A stretch of 64,000 nucleotides of DNA from Bacteroidia bacterium (GCA_025362575.1 JANYIQ010000250.1:1-64000); one strand, 5' to 3'. Numbered from the stretch's first letter, positions 48,301 through 58,647 are shown. Numbers and translations: made by a program. The notes: generated by a model not told the origin, from the letters alone.

Positions 48301-50584
48301 ATGTGGAAGTGATCTCTTTACCTAGCTGACTCAATAAACGTGTATTCTCGTAGGTCTTCTCAACTTCCTCTTTTTGCTTTACAAGTTCAACCGTTCTTTC
48401 CTTTACATTTTCTTCCATGTTCTCATAAAGCGCTGCATTATCCAATGCAATAACAGTATAAGAAGCAAGGGTTTTTAATATATCAAGATGATAGGGCGTA
48501 TAAGCATTTCTATTGAAACTCTGAACCGTAATTACTCCTAATATTTTATCGCCCATCATCATGGGATAAAATATCAATGAGTGTGGAAGATCGCCGGAAA
48601 CAACACGGATCTGTTTTGTGTATTTGGTATATTCAGTGAGATTATCATTAATGAAGATCTCCTTTTTATTCATTACACACCAAACCGAATAATTATCCAC
48701 ATCCGACATCGGTACTTCAATGCCGTCGGGTTTTTTCACACCCTTTTCAATTCCGTATTTGTATTCAATAACATTTCGCTCGGTATTGTAAATGCGAACA
48801 CCGAAATAACCGGCATCCATTAATTGCCCAACGAAATGATTTAGTTTGGTGAATATCTCTTCGAAATTAAGAGTAGAAGTAATTTGCTGGCCGATCTCAC
48901 TCAGCAAACGGTTATTCTGATACGCTTTCTCAACTTCCTCGTTCTTAGTTACCAACTCCTGAGTACGGAGTTCTACTTTATTTTCCTGCTCTTCGTAAAG
49001 CTGAGCGTTTTCCAAAGCAATGGCAGCAAAGGCGGCCAGATTGCGAAGCATGTTAACGTGGTAAGGACTGTATGCTTTTTTTTTAAAGCTCTGAACAGTA
49101 ATTACCCCCATTATTTTTTCTTTCACAATGAGTGGAAGATAGATTATGGATTCAACCTTTTTCCCATAAAGTGGGGCTTGATGTGCAGATATATGATCGT
49201 ATATTTCCTTATCAAAATCATTAATAATGATTTCTTTTCGTCCTTTAAAACAAATATTTGTAAGGCGGTCAGGGTCATTTAAATTATAAACTATGTTTTG
49301 AAATTTTTCGTCGCCCTCAATGTAAACAGGAAACACCACTTGGTTGGATTCCGGCTTATGAAGGCCAATACCAAAGCCGGTTGCATCCATAAGAGAGTTC
49401 ACGTGCTCATAAACTTTTTCTACAATGTCTTCTACCGATAAATATGAAATGATCTGCTGACCGATCTTTCCCAGCAAAACCAGGTTATCCGAAAAGCTCT
49501 CAAGTTCTTTTGCTTTTTCTTCAAGTAATAATTTTTCGGCCTGCGACTGAAGCATTTTATGCTGCAGTTCAACACTTTTAACTAATTGATTTGTTTTTTC
49601 GTTACGAACTTCTTCACGGGCCGAGTGTGCGATCTTAAAAAATTTAATGGCATCTTCAAAACGTTTGGATCTTTCGTAGATCTCGGCAAGTTTCTCACTC
49701 GACTTATAAATACCTTCTTTTGAATTTACTTTTAAGGAAAGTTCGTGACTTTGTTCCAAAAAAGAGATCGCTTTTTCAAGATCTCCTTTTTGAATGAATA
49801 AATTTCCAATATTAAATAAAGTGGTGGCTTCACCAACTTTAAAACCAATTTCGCGACGAATGTCGAGGCTTAAATTATATTGTTCAAAGGCCTTTTCGAA
49901 TTCTTTTTTTCCGGTATAGGTTCTTCCCAAACCATCATGAGCAAAGGCTTCCACTTGTTTAAAGCCGCCAAGTTTATTGGCCAGCGGAATACATTCTTTA
50001 TAATATTTTAATGCTTTATCGTAATCTTTTAAATTGTAATAGGTCTCACCTAATCCATCTAAAACTCTTGCCAAAACATCAACAGTATTATTTTTTTCGC
50101 ATAATTTCTGGCTGCGGGTTAAAACATCAAGTGCTTTATCATTTTGTTCAATAGTGTAATAAACCGTTCCCAAACCATTGAGCCCATTTGCCATGCCGGG
50201 TTCATAATTAATTTCATTATTAATATCGAAGCACTTGTTGTAATATTTTATAGAAGTATCATAATCTGACAAATAGAAAAAATTGGCGCCAACATAATAG
50301 CAGGTTTCAGCCTCATTTATTTTATCATCAAGTTCTTTGAAAATGGAAATGGCCTCGAAACAATAACTCGCTGCTTCTTCATTCTTTGAGATCCAAATGT
50401 GTGCAGTACCTAATGTTTTTAACGCTAATGCAATACCCTTTTTATATCCTAATGCAAGAGATTCATCGTAAGCCTGACGACTCATTTCGATAGCTTTCGA
50501 GGCATCCTTTCGATTAATGGCCCAAGCTTCAGTATTGAGTTTATCAATTGAGCCGCTATCTATTTCTATTACAGTATTTGACAT
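45341..50584 (-). CDS. TPR repeats - six GAF domains - SpoIIE/PP2C-type phosphatase
   Basis: N-terminal TPRs; six recurring blocks of LLxQIGxxITxTLSxExIxxKVYxxVNxLMDAxxFGIGIY; C-terminal DIVSGDFYWVE...AVADCTGHGVPGAFMSLI...VDDVCIIGIKV. Confidence 0.93.
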   Translation of the reverse strand: MSNTVIEIDSGSIDKLNTEAWAINRKDASKAIEMSRQAYDESLALGYKKGIALALKTLGTAHIWISKNEEAASYCFEAISIFKELDDKINEAETCYYVGANFFYLSDYDTSIKYYNKCFDINNEINYEPGMANGLNGLGTVYYTIEQNDKALDVLTRSQKLCEKNNTVDVLARVLDGLGETYYNLKDYDKALKYYKECIPLANKLGGFKQVEAFAHDGLGRTYTGKKEFEKAFEQYNLSLDIRREIGFKVGEATTLFNIGNLFIQKGDLEKAISFLEQSHELSLKVNSKEGIYKSSEKLAEIYERSKRFEDAIKFFKIAHSAREEVRNEKTNQLVKSVELQHKMLQSQAEKLLLEEKAKELESFSDNLVLLGKIGQQIISYLSVEDIVEKVYEHVNSLMDATGFGIGLHKPESNQVVFPVYIEGDEKFQNIVYNLNDPDRLTNICFKGRKEIIINDFDKEIYDHISAHQAPLYGKKVESIIYLPLIVKEKIMGVITVQSFKKKAYSPYHVNMLRNLAAFAAIALENAQLYEEQENKVELRTQELVTKNEEVEKAYQNNRLLSEIGQQITSTLNFEEIFTKLNHFVGQLMDAGYFGVRIYNTERNVIEYKYGIEKGVKKPDGIEVPMSDVDNYSVWCVMNKKEIFINDNLTEYTKYTKQIRVVSGDLPHSLIFYPMMMGDKILGVITVQSFNRNAYTPYHLDILKTLASYTVIALDNAALYENMEENVKERTVELVKQKEEVEKTYENTRLLSQLGKEITSTLSLEEIIDKTYANVNNLMDAFGFGVGVFNKENNEILYPLYVEGTDRFKNIVDPVNKEQLAGICFLDQKDIIINNFKEEILDHVGHYIAPTHGLEVGSLIYSPLFVKGKVIGVITVQSLQGNAYTDYHVQIVKNLAVYVAIAIDNASLYSNMELRVQERTKEIEKNYNDTKLLGQIAEDISASLSMETIISEVYKNVNKLMRADCFGIGIYNAQNNRLEFKGFVENDVIMEDYGYDANDPNRLATQCFSQDKEIFINDYSAEYTKYLKGMQAPVSGKDSSSIVYLPLSSKEKVIGVLTVQSFEKNVYSSYHLNILKNLAVSIGIALDNAHLYQNMEEKVNERTLEVVKQKEEIEKTYENTRLLGQIGKEITATLSIQEVIGKVYESVNTLMDASVFAIGIYREDLKRLVFSGTMENGKNLLDYAYALTDDTLSVWTFNNEKEIFINDYEAEHLKYVKSDYSAVLGDETVAMMFIPIFGKEKKLGVISVQSFKKNSYTDYHLNILRNLSVHIGIAIDNASLYAHMEDMVQERTVEVTKQKEQLEKNFQDTKLIAQIIKDSAASLSIETIVAKVYENINNLMKAECFGMGLYNPLTESLQFPGFIERSEKMETFEFFLKDKDRYAVWCFDNEKEIVINNAPLEYSKYIKVRKAPVAGQSPESIIYLPLFTKEKKIGVLTVQSFSPNAYTEYQVNILRSLSLSIAIALDNANLYGNLEEKVRERTAEVIEQKAIIEEKNKDITDSIKYAKKIQLALIPDAEVLTKPFPESFIYYKPKDIVSGDFYWVENFSNEVTVFAVADCTGHGVPGAFMSLICIDLMNQVIKDQNVTTPGQALTILDDKVRLMLNKSSDNTSNDGMDIALCAYHKSTMTLQYSGAHRPLILIRNGELTEYKASKHSIGGYLIGNKIFDDNHIQLQKGDAVYITTDGFSDQFGGENGKKFKFKKLQKLLMTIAHMPMKDQHDLLEEAFVSWRGKHEQVDDVCIIGIKV

Positions 50585-50814
50585 TTAACAATGGAAGGTA
50601 GAGGTTTTTTTAATCATAAACAATTAGAAAATACAAGATTAAGATATTGACTATCATTTAATTACATAAAATATTTGGATACAAAACAGGTTGTTTATTA
50701 AGAATTTTGGCCGTTTGTTCAAATATTTCGGCTTAAATAATTACTAGCGAGGCCCTTAATTTGGACTAAATCCATTTTGAAAATCACGGATCTTGTTGAA
50801 GTTTTTGGCCTAGT

Positions 50815-53256
50815 TCAGAACTTGATGCCTAAGATACAAACATCATCAACCTGTTCTAAACTACCTTTCCAGGTTTGGAAGGTGTTTTTTAAGATCACTT
50901 TTTGCTCTTCAACATCAAGCGAAGCATTTTTCAATAAAAGCTCATGAAGCGTTTTGTACTTGAATTTCTTTCCTTTATCACCACCAAACTGATCGGCAAA
51001 ACCATCTGTTATCAAATAAACCAGATCGCCTTTTTTAAAACTCAAGCTTTGAGTTGTAAATGGATCTTTGCGAACATATTTACCTACGGGTTGTTTGTTG
51101 CCTTTTATTTCGATGAATTCATTTTCACTAACATACCAAAGCGGATTATTTGCACCTGCCCATTTTACATTTATCAGATCGCCGTCTTGCTTTGTAGAAA
51201 GAGAAAGTAAGGATATATCCATTCCATCCTGCACTTCACTACCCGATTTCTCAAATGTCTCCACCACAATTTCACGCACCTTATCTAAGATCAAACCCGG
51301 TTCGCATATTCCGAATTCTTTTACTGCACGGTTTAGCGCGTTGCTGCAAACCACACTCACCATTGCCCCTGGAACACCATGCCCCGTGCAATCTCCAACG
51401 GCTATCAAGATCCCATCATTTGTTTTTTCCAGCCAATAAAAATCACCTGCAACAATATCTTTCGGTTCGTACAATACAAAAGATCGGGGGAAAATTTTCT
51501 TAATATTTTCGTGTGAAGGCAAAATGGCCTCTTGAATTTTTTTTGCGTACTCTATCGAATCTAAAACCTCTTTCTTCTTTTGTTCTATGATCTCATTTTG
51601 CTGTTCTACTTCTCTCTTTTGCTCTGAGATGATCTTGGTGTTCTTTTTATTGTTCTGCAGACTTATATAAATAATAACAGAGAAAATAAGTAAAACAAGA
51701 AATCCAATGGCAATTACCAAACTTGTGGTTTGATGTTGTTTAATTTCCTTTTCCTTCTGCAATTTCTCATTCTCTAAGCGCGTTTCGCGTATGTCGTGCT
51801 CTGCCTTAAGTTGATTTTGTTTTATGTCATTTTCGAGTTCAGCAAATTTTTTGATCTGGGTTTTATTACTGAGACTGTCAGACAATTTGGTGAGTGCCTT
51901 ATAGAAAAAATGAGCCTTTTCAAAATCTCTTTTCTTTTCATGGATCTTATAAAGCAGTTCATAAGAGTGTTCCATTGCTAATTGAAGTTCGTTTTGTTTC
52001 GTTATTATCAAAGACTTTTCTGAGAGTTCTCTGGACCTATTGTAATTTCCGGTGTAAAAATAGACCTCACTTAAATTATTCATTGTTTCTGCAGCAATGG
52101 CCGGATCTATTTCCACATCAGTGAGTTTGTATATCCTTTCAAGTTCTGTTTTTGCCTTAGTGTATTCCTTCCTCGAGATGTAAACTGTTCCAATGTTTAG
52201 ATCATTTAAAATTATCTCACTGCTATGATGATCAACATTGAACGATCTGTAGATCTTATTTGATTCTTGAAAACACTCTATGGCCTTGGTATAGTTAGAG
52301 TCTGCTTGATAAGCCGAGCCAAGCGTTGATAGAGTGTAAGCTTCCTGGTATGGATAATTTGTCTTTTTTGCCATCTCAAGTGAAGTATTCAAATTCTCAA
52401 ACGCTTTCTTAAGATCTCCTTTATTCATGTAAATTTCTCCGATAGCCGACAAAACCGACGCCATGGTTCTTTGATCGTTAACCTTTTTACAATATACCAA
52501 TGAATTACCATAAGCCACAAGTGAATTGTTGAAATCAGATTCCATTAAATAACACTCACCAATTCTGAAATAAACATCGCCTGCTAGTTCATCGTTGTTT
52601 GCATCCACAGAATGTTTTGCCGCCTCATTCAAGTATTTTAAAGCACTTATGTTATCAAATTCAACATTCTTATTTTTTCCCAGAAAATAATAAGCCAGCG
52701 CCATTTGCCCTTTGTTCTTAACCTTCAATTCATTGGTCAGATCAATTGCTTTGAGCAACAAACTATCGGAAGCTTTTAGTTTTTTACGCATTTCAAATGC
52801 AACTGCATAATTGAGCATGTCCTGAATAACAGCATCTTTCCTGCTATTTTTCAGAGCCCAGGTACTTATGAATTCATGGTATCGCTTGGCCGAATCAAAC
52901 TGTGATGTATTGGCAAAATTAAACTCCTTTGCTAAAGAAGCCTGGTAATATCCTTCACTATAATTAATGGCTAAAGACCGATTCTGAATATCACTGCAAA
53001 TTATATTTGAAGGTGTGGCATCCAGTTTTTTAGCGATAACCAAAAGCTTGGCTATCTTCAGTGTATCCACATTCTCTTGATTCATCTTTCTCAAAAGAGA
53101 ATCGATCTTAGGATGACTTTTAGATTCAGCTATTAAAATGCTATCCGTTCTATCTGCCCACTTGACCATAGACGATCGTGTCTCATTTTTTTTCTCGCTG
53201 CAAGAAAAAAGAAATAAAACAAAAGTAAAATATAAGATCCTTTTTAGGGTGATCAC
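50815..53256 (-). CDS. TPR - TM - SpoIIE/PP2C-type phosphatase, lipoprotein-type N-terminus (GTG start)
   Basis: Lipobox LFSC; TPRs; TM TSLVIAIGFLVLLIFSVIIYISL; DIVAGDFYWLE...AVGDCTGHGVPGAMVSVV...VDDVCILGIKF. Confidence 0.92.
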   Translation of the reverse strand: MITLKRILYFTFVLFLFSCSEKKNETRSSMVKWADRTDSILIAESKSHPKIDSLLRKMNQENVDTLKIAKLLVIAKKLDATPSNIICSDIQNRSLAINYSEGYYQASLAKEFNFANTSQFDSAKRYHEFISTWALKNSRKDAVIQDMLNYAVAFEMRKKLKASDSLLLKAIDLTNELKVKNKGQMALAYYFLGKNKNVEFDNISALKYLNEAAKHSVDANNDELAGDVYFRIGECYLMESDFNNSLVAYGNSLVYCKKVNDQRTMASVLSAIGEIYMNKGDLKKAFENLNTSLEMAKKTNYPYQEAYTLSTLGSAYQADSNYTKAIECFQESNKIYRSFNVDHHSSEIILNDLNIGTVYISRKEYTKAKTELERIYKLTDVEIDPAIAAETMNNLSEVYFYTGNYNRSRELSEKSLIITKQNELQLAMEHSYELLYKIHEKKRDFEKAHFFYKALTKLSDSLSNKTQIKKFAELENDIKQNQLKAEHDIRETRLENEKLQKEKEIKQHQTTSLVIAIGFLVLLIFSVIIYISLQNNKKNTKIISEQKREVEQQNEIIEQKKKEVLDSIEYAKKIQEAILPSHENIKKIFPRSFVLYEPKDIVAGDFYWLEKTNDGILIAVGDCTGHGVPGAMVSVVCSNALNRAVKEFGICEPGLILDKVREIVVETFEKSGSEVQDGMDISLLSLSTKQDGDLINVKWAGANNPLWYVSENEFIEIKGNKQPVGKYVRKDPFTTQSLSFKKGDLVYLITDGFADQFGGDKGKKFKYKTLHELLLKNASLDVEEQKVILKNTFQTWKGSLEQVDDVCILGIKF

Positions 53257-53306
53257 TTTGAAACGGGATTAAGAATATTTAAGGAGCAAGGTCCAGAAAT
53301 TTCATT

Positions 53307-53338
53307 GTTAATGAGATGACTTTCATCATCTCATTAAC
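53307..53338. terminator. Perfect 13-bp hairpin after gcvP
   Basis: GTTAATGAGATGA ctttca TCATCTCATTAAC. Confidence 0.6.
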
Positions 53339-53351
53339 ACATATTCATCAG

Positions 53352-56231
53352 TTATGCTTCTATGGCTTCGTCCATATATGCCTCAATTGGCGCACAAGAG
53401 CAAACCAGATTTCTGTCACCGTAAGCATTGTCAACTTTCGCAACACTAGGCCAGAATTTATTATCACGAACCCACTTCAATGGATAAGCCGCTTTTTCAC
53501 GTGAGTATGGTTTTGTCCAATTATCGCTCACTACCAATTTTGCAGTATGCGGTGCATTCTTAATTACGTTATCAGCTTTATCAAGATTGTTATCAATGAT
53601 CTCCTGAATCTCTTTTCTTATCGAGATCATGGCATCACAAAAACGATCCAGCTCTCCTTTGTTCTCACTTTCCGTTGGCTCTACCATTAAAGTATTTACA
53701 ACCGGGAAAGCAACTGTTGGCGCATGGAAGCCATAATCCATCAAACGCTTAGCCATATCAGCTACTTCAACACCGCTTGCCATTTTAAAATCGTTGCAAT
53801 CCAGGATCATTTCGTGAGCGCATCTTCCACTTTTACCGGTATAAAGTATTTTGTAATGATCTTTCAATACTTCCTTCATATAGTTGGCATTTAAAATTGC
53901 TGTTTCAGTAGCAGCTTTTAAACCATCACTTCCCAACATTTTAATATAACCGTAAGAGATCAACAAAATTAATGAACTTCCATAAGGTGCTGCAGATACT
54001 GCCGAAATTCCTTTATCACCGCTTGTATTTACAATTGTGTGCGACGGTAAGAACGGAACCAGTTTATCAACCACGCCAATAGGACCCATACCGGGGCCAC
54101 CACCACCATGCGGAATGGCAAATGTTTTATGAAGATTCAGGTGACAAACGTCAGCGCCGATATTTCCAGGCGATGTTAATCCTACTTGTGCATTCATGTT
54201 TGCACCATCCATGTAAACCAATCCACCATTATCGTGAATCACTTTGGTGATCTTTTTAATACCTTCTTCGTAAACACCATGCGTACTTGGATAAGTAACC
54301 ATTAAACAAGATAAATTATCTTTATGCAATTCTGCTTTTTCCTTAAGATCCTTAAGATCGATATTTCCTTTTGCATCGCATTTTGTAACAACGATCGTCA
54401 TACCCGCCATTGCTGCGCTTGCAGGATTGGTGCCATGCGCTGAAGAAGGGATCAAGGCTACGTTACGATGTTTATTTCCGTTCGCGATATGATAGGCACG
54501 AATAACCATTAAACCTGCATACTCACCTTGTGCTCCTGAATTTGGCTGCAAACTCATTTTTGCAAAACCGGTTATGTTACTCAGATCTTTATCCAGTTCT
54601 TTCAGCATTTGTAAATACCCCTTTGCCTGTTCAGCAGGAACGAAAGGATGTATGTTTGCAAATTCAGGCCAGGTTAAAGGAAGTAATTCTGATGCTGCAT
54701 TTAACTTCATGGTGCAAGAACCTAATGAGATCATGCTGTGTACCAAAGAAAGATCTTTGTTTTCCAGGCGCTTAATGTAACGCATCATTTCTGTTTCGCT
54801 GTGATAGCTGTTAAAAACAGGATGCGTTAAATATTTTGATCTGCGTTCAGCGAAAGTGCCGGCAATTTTTGAACCGTAATTTTTTGTAGAATCTGTTTCA
54901 AGTTTCGGATGACCGGCAGCTGTTGAGAATACATTCAACACATCCAATACATCTTGTAAACCTACCGTTTGATCATAAGAGATACTTACAGTTTCAGTAT
55001 CAATGTAACGGAAATTAATTTCCTGTTTTTCAGCAAGTGCTTTTATTTTTTCAGCTGAAGTTTTTCCGGTTAATTTTACTGTGATCGTGTCAAAATAATG
55101 ACTGTTCCTAATTGAATAACCCATCACTTTTAATTCGTGAACGGTATGATTCGTTAAAGCATGAACTTGTTCTGCAATGGCTTTAATTCCATCAGGACCA
55201 TGATACACGGCATACATGCTTGCCATGATCGCTAATAAAGCTTGTGCAGTACAAATATTAGAAGTTGCTTTATCGCGTTTAATATGTTGTTCGCGCGTTT
55301 GTAATGCCATACGTAAGGCTTTGTTTCCTTCGGCATCAATACTCACACCAATAATTCGTCCTGGAATATGTCTTTTGTATTCTTCTTTACAAGTAAAGAA
55401 TGCTGCGTGCGGTCCGCCATAACCTAATGGAACACCAAAGCGCTGTGAATTTCCTACAACACAATCAGCACCCCACTCGCCCGGAGGGCTAAGTAATGTA
55501 AGTGCTAAAAGATCAGAAGCAACAACTACCTGTATTTCTTTTGTTTTTGCTTTTTCAACAAATGCACGGTAGTCATTTACCTCTCCGTTAATATCAGGAT
55601 ATTGAATGAAAACGCCGAAATAATTATCATCAAGGTTAACCGTATTAATATCTCCAACAACAACTTCAATGTTAATTGGTGCACAACGCGTTTTAATAAC
55701 ATCAATGGTTTGAGGGAAAGAATCTTTGCTTACAAAGAATTTATGCGCATTTTGTTTCGCCTTGCTGCGATTATTATGGAACATGAATACCGCTTCCGCA
55801 GCTGCAGTAGCTTCATCTAATAACGAAGCGTTGGCAATAGGCATGGCTGTAAGATCCATGATCATGGTTTGAAAATTCAACAAAGCCTCTAAGCGGCCTT
55901 GTGCTATTTCTGCCTGATATGGTGTGTATGCTGTATACCAACCCGGATTTTCAAAAACATTTCTCTGAATAACCGCCGGTAAAATATTATTGTAATATCC
56001 TAAACCTATATATGAACGGAACACTTTGTTCTTTTTTGAAAGCGCTTTTAAATGCTTGCTATATTCGAACTCGGTCATTGCTTTTCCAACTTTTAAAGGT
56101 TTCTTTAAACGTATGTTAGCAGGAACGGTTTGTTCAATTAATTCATCAACTGAAGAAACACCAATTTTTTTTAGCATTTCTTGTACTTCTTTTTCGCGGG
56201 GTCCGTTATGACGGGAAACAAATTTATCCAT
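53352..56231 (-). CDS. gcvP: Glycine dehydrogenase (aminomethyl-transferring), single-chain P-protein
   Basis: FVSRHNGP, YHGTxxPAVIQRNVxENPGWYTAYTPYQAEIAQGRLEALLNFQTM-like, LNLHKTFAIPHGGGGPGMGPIGV PLP site. Confidence 0.98.
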   Translation of the reverse strand: MDKFVSRHNGPREKEVQEMLKKIGVSSVDELIEQTVPANIRLKKPLKVGKAMTEFEYSKHLKALSKKNKVFRSYIGLGYYNNILPAVIQRNVFENPGWYTAYTPYQAEIAQGRLEALLNFQTMIMDLTAMPIANASLLDEATAAAEAVFMFHNNRSKAKQNAHKFFVSKDSFPQTIDVIKTRCAPINIEVVVGDINTVNLDDNYFGVFIQYPDINGEVNDYRAFVEKAKTKEIQVVVASDLLALTLLSPPGEWGADCVVGNSQRFGVPLGYGGPHAAFFTCKEEYKRHIPGRIIGVSIDAEGNKALRMALQTREQHIKRDKATSNICTAQALLAIMASMYAVYHGPDGIKAIAEQVHALTNHTVHELKVMGYSIRNSHYFDTITVKLTGKTSAEKIKALAEKQEINFRYIDTETVSISYDQTVGLQDVLDVLNVFSTAAGHPKLETDSTKNYGSKIAGTFAERRSKYLTHPVFNSYHSETEMMRYIKRLENKDLSLVHSMISLGSCTMKLNAASELLPLTWPEFANIHPFVPAEQAKGYLQMLKELDKDLSNITGFAKMSLQPNSGAQGEYAGLMVIRAYHIANGNKHRNVALIPSSAHGTNPASAAMAGMTIVVTKCDAKGNIDLKDLKEKAELHKDNLSCLMVTYPSTHGVYEEGIKKITKVIHDNGGLVYMDGANMNAQVGLTSPGNIGADVCHLNLHKTFAIPHGGGGPGMGPIGVVDKLVPFLPSHTIVNTSGDKGISAVSAAPYGSSLILLISYGYIKMLGSDGLKAATETAILNANYMKEVLKDHYKILYTGKSGRCAHEMILDCNDFKMASGVEVADMAKRLMDYGFHAPTVAFPVVNTLMVEPTESENKGELDRFCDAMISIRKEIQEIIDNNLDKADNVIKNAPHTAKLVVSDNWTKPYSREKAAYPLKWVRDNKFWPSVAKVDNAYGDRNLVCSCAPIEAYMDEAIEA

Positions 56232-56340
56232 GGGTTCTGTTTTTTAAAAAGAGTAACAAATTTAATAAAAACAGGGGGTTTTCCCCATAAAATTGAGGTT
56301 TTAGGCGGTTTTTATTTAACCGAAGTAGGAAATTTGTTAA

Positions 56341-56664
56341 TTACTTTTTTTGGATATCGCTAAGCTCAGCAGGTATGCCTTTTTCGCAACCCTTGGGGTT
56401 GGGCATTCTCAGCTTTCTGTAATTAAATCTGATCTCCATACCTTCCTTATCCAGTTTTTTGGGTAAAGGGGTTTTGGGTATTAAAACGATAGGTTCTTCA
56501 GGAGGAAGGTTTTGAATAACTATGACAGAAGCACAGCCACCTTTTTTATATTGATGGGAAACTTTGCCGATCGTTTTTGGTGTGGCATCTTTAGGGGCTT
56601 CCTGTGAAAAAACACTGCAACCCAAAAATAAAAAGATGTTTATGAAATAAAAATAACGTTTCAT
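56341..56664 (-). CDS. Hypothetical secreted/lipoprotein-like protein
   Basis: Leader FYFINIFLFLGCSVFSQ. Confidence 0.6.
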   Translation of the reverse strand: MKRYFYFINIFLFLGCSVFSQEAPKDATPKTIGKVSHQYKKGGCASVIVIQNLPPEEPIVLIPKTPLPKKLDKEGMEIRFNYRKLRMPNPKGCEKGIPAELSDIQKK

Positions 56665-56665
56665 T

Positions 56666-58480
56666 TTAGTTGATCATCACTTTTATGACTTTCTGAAATT
56701 GTGATGAACCAACTCTCAATAAATAAGTTGCTTTTGGCAAAGTCGAAATATCCATTGTGGTTTCAAACGTATTATCGGAAGGCGTTACCTTTTTATTGAT
56801 CAATTCTCTTCCTAAAACATCAAAGAGATCAACCTGCATTTCGCCATTACCCGGAATTTTTATTCCCTTTATATTCAAACTATTTTCATTTTGATAAACC
56901 GTTAATTGAGCGCTTGCATTCGCACTGTTATTTACACCGGTTGTCATTAAAGGGATTTGCCAGGAAAAAATTCTTGTTTTTGCTCCACCAGACATATATT
57001 CTCCGGTATGCCAAAAAGTAATTCCATCAGGATCTAAAGAAGTTTGAGAATAATCACCAAAACGATTAAAGAAAGTTTGTGAGCTTGTACCGGCAATTGC
57101 TATGGTTTCAGAAAAGGTCATTAATCCTAAAGGATCTCCCGCCAAACGGCCCGTGTAGCGCAAAGATGGATATACCGTTGGGCTCGAAACCGCGTAAGCC
57201 ATTCCAATACTTCCATTATCATCCATGGCAATACTTGCCATCCATCTGCTGTGAAGATCCGGAGAATAGGTTCCTTCCTGATAAATACTCCAAACACCTG
57301 TTATGGAATTCTGACGTAATTCATACCAACGAATGCCTACTTGTTTTGTAACTGAATTTGTAATTACCGCATGATTAATTACCATGGTGTTATAACCTGT
57401 CCAAATTCTATATTGCGCTCTGAACATCAACACTCCTGAAATGGCATCCAATTTTTGAGTTGTTCCCGGTTGAGAAACATCATCCCAATTAACATTAAAG
57501 TTCACATTTATTGGTGATGTTGGCAAAAGCTGATCTAACACTAAAGTAGAATTAGTTGGCACTAACCAATCGGTGGTGAATTTAAAAACATGCAGTTGAT
57601 CAGTTCCGCCTGAACTCCATGTATCATCTTCATAACACACCAGCGGGCAAGGTGTACCAAATGGCGGAAGCGTTCCATCCGCATCAGCAGATAAGGGAGC
57701 GTAGAACCCGTTGTTTGGGGTACTTGGCAACAACAGTGATATCATGCCTGCAGTAGGATTTCCGGCAAGCATTTTTGTTCTGTCGAATACGGCTACATTT
57801 TCAGGAGCACCTAAATTAGAAGTACAATAATATCCGTCACTCCAAACAGAATACTTTGGATAATCGGGAAACGTTCCCGGAGCGGGCACGAATGTATAAG
57901 TAAAATAAGTTCCGGCTGGATTGGAAGAAGTGGAAACAGCAACCAGGATCTCATCGGTTCCGTTAAACTGCGTCATCATCCAACGATCAGCATATTTATC
58001 ATACAAAACTACCGGATCCCCATCATTTGTACTTCCTGCCCATAAACTATTCAAAGCAAAAGGACCTGCAATTATGCTTCCTGTTTTATTATATATTGTA
58101 TGTTTTAAATTTATGGCTTGGTAAAAATGGTTAGTGCCCGCAGCCCCCGACGGATCCGGCGGTGACGCATTTCCTGTAGTTCCCTGCCAGTTAACAATTG
58201 GTCCAGCCATTGCTCGTGTTCCCATGGTGTTTTGTGCAATTGGATCAACTCCGGGCTGAGAAGACTTATTATATAGTGCCGCAGGTGTTCTGCGACGAAT
58301 TTCAATTTCCCTTTTTTCCGATTCTTTAAGATTCTCCTCAGCAATTACGGGCATTTCGCTAAGCGATTTCGAAATGGCAAAACCTGTACATTTTTGATAT
58401 ACTGCCTTTGTATTTATTTTTTGAGAGAAACTGAAATGAATTGCGACAAGGGCAATTGCTGTTAGAAAGGATCTTTTCAT
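56666..58480 (-). CDS. T9SS type A sorting domain-containing secreted protein
   Basis: Signal peptide; C-terminal MQVDLFDVLGRELINKKV...LPKATYLLRVGSSQFQKVIKVMIN. Confidence 0.9.
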   Translation of the reverse strand: MKRSFLTAIALVAIHFSFSQKINTKAVYQKCTGFAISKSLSEMPVIAEENLKESEKREIEIRRRTPAALYNKSSQPGVDPIAQNTMGTRAMAGPIVNWQGTTGNASPPDPSGAAGTNHFYQAINLKHTIYNKTGSIIAGPFALNSLWAGSTNDGDPVVLYDKYADRWMMTQFNGTDEILVAVSTSSNPAGTYFTYTFVPAPGTFPDYPKYSVWSDGYYCTSNLGAPENVAVFDRTKMLAGNPTAGMISLLLPSTPNNGFYAPLSADADGTLPPFGTPCPLVCYEDDTWSSGGTDQLHVFKFTTDWLVPTNSTLVLDQLLPTSPINVNFNVNWDDVSQPGTTQKLDAISGVLMFRAQYRIWTGYNTMVINHAVITNSVTKQVGIRWYELRQNSITGVWSIYQEGTYSPDLHSRWMASIAMDDNGSIGMAYAVSSPTVYPSLRYTGRLAGDPLGLMTFSETIAIAGTSSQTFFNRFGDYSQTSLDPDGITFWHTGEYMSGGAKTRIFSWQIPLMTTGVNNSANASAQLTVYQNENSLNIKGIKIPGNGEMQVDLFDVLGRELINKKVTPSDNTFETTMDISTLPKATYLLRVGSSQFQKVIKVMIN

Positions 58481-58647
58481 ATGGTTGAAATAATATTCTA
58501 ATTAACGAATTATAGACCTAAAAACCAATACCGCTCATGTAAAAACCCGCACACAAATTGCATTCCTGTTAAAAACGGTTTAGAGTTCAGTTTCATTTGA
58601 CTTTTAGTATACAAATGCTTTTTGTACCTTTAAACCATATTCCTCCT

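Noticed and set aside
46150-49530. Assembly duplication as the sole explanation of the repeated GAF segments
   Set aside because: The six blocks are clearly diverged at the protein level, so they are not simple assembly copies, though exact copy number still deserves a long-read check
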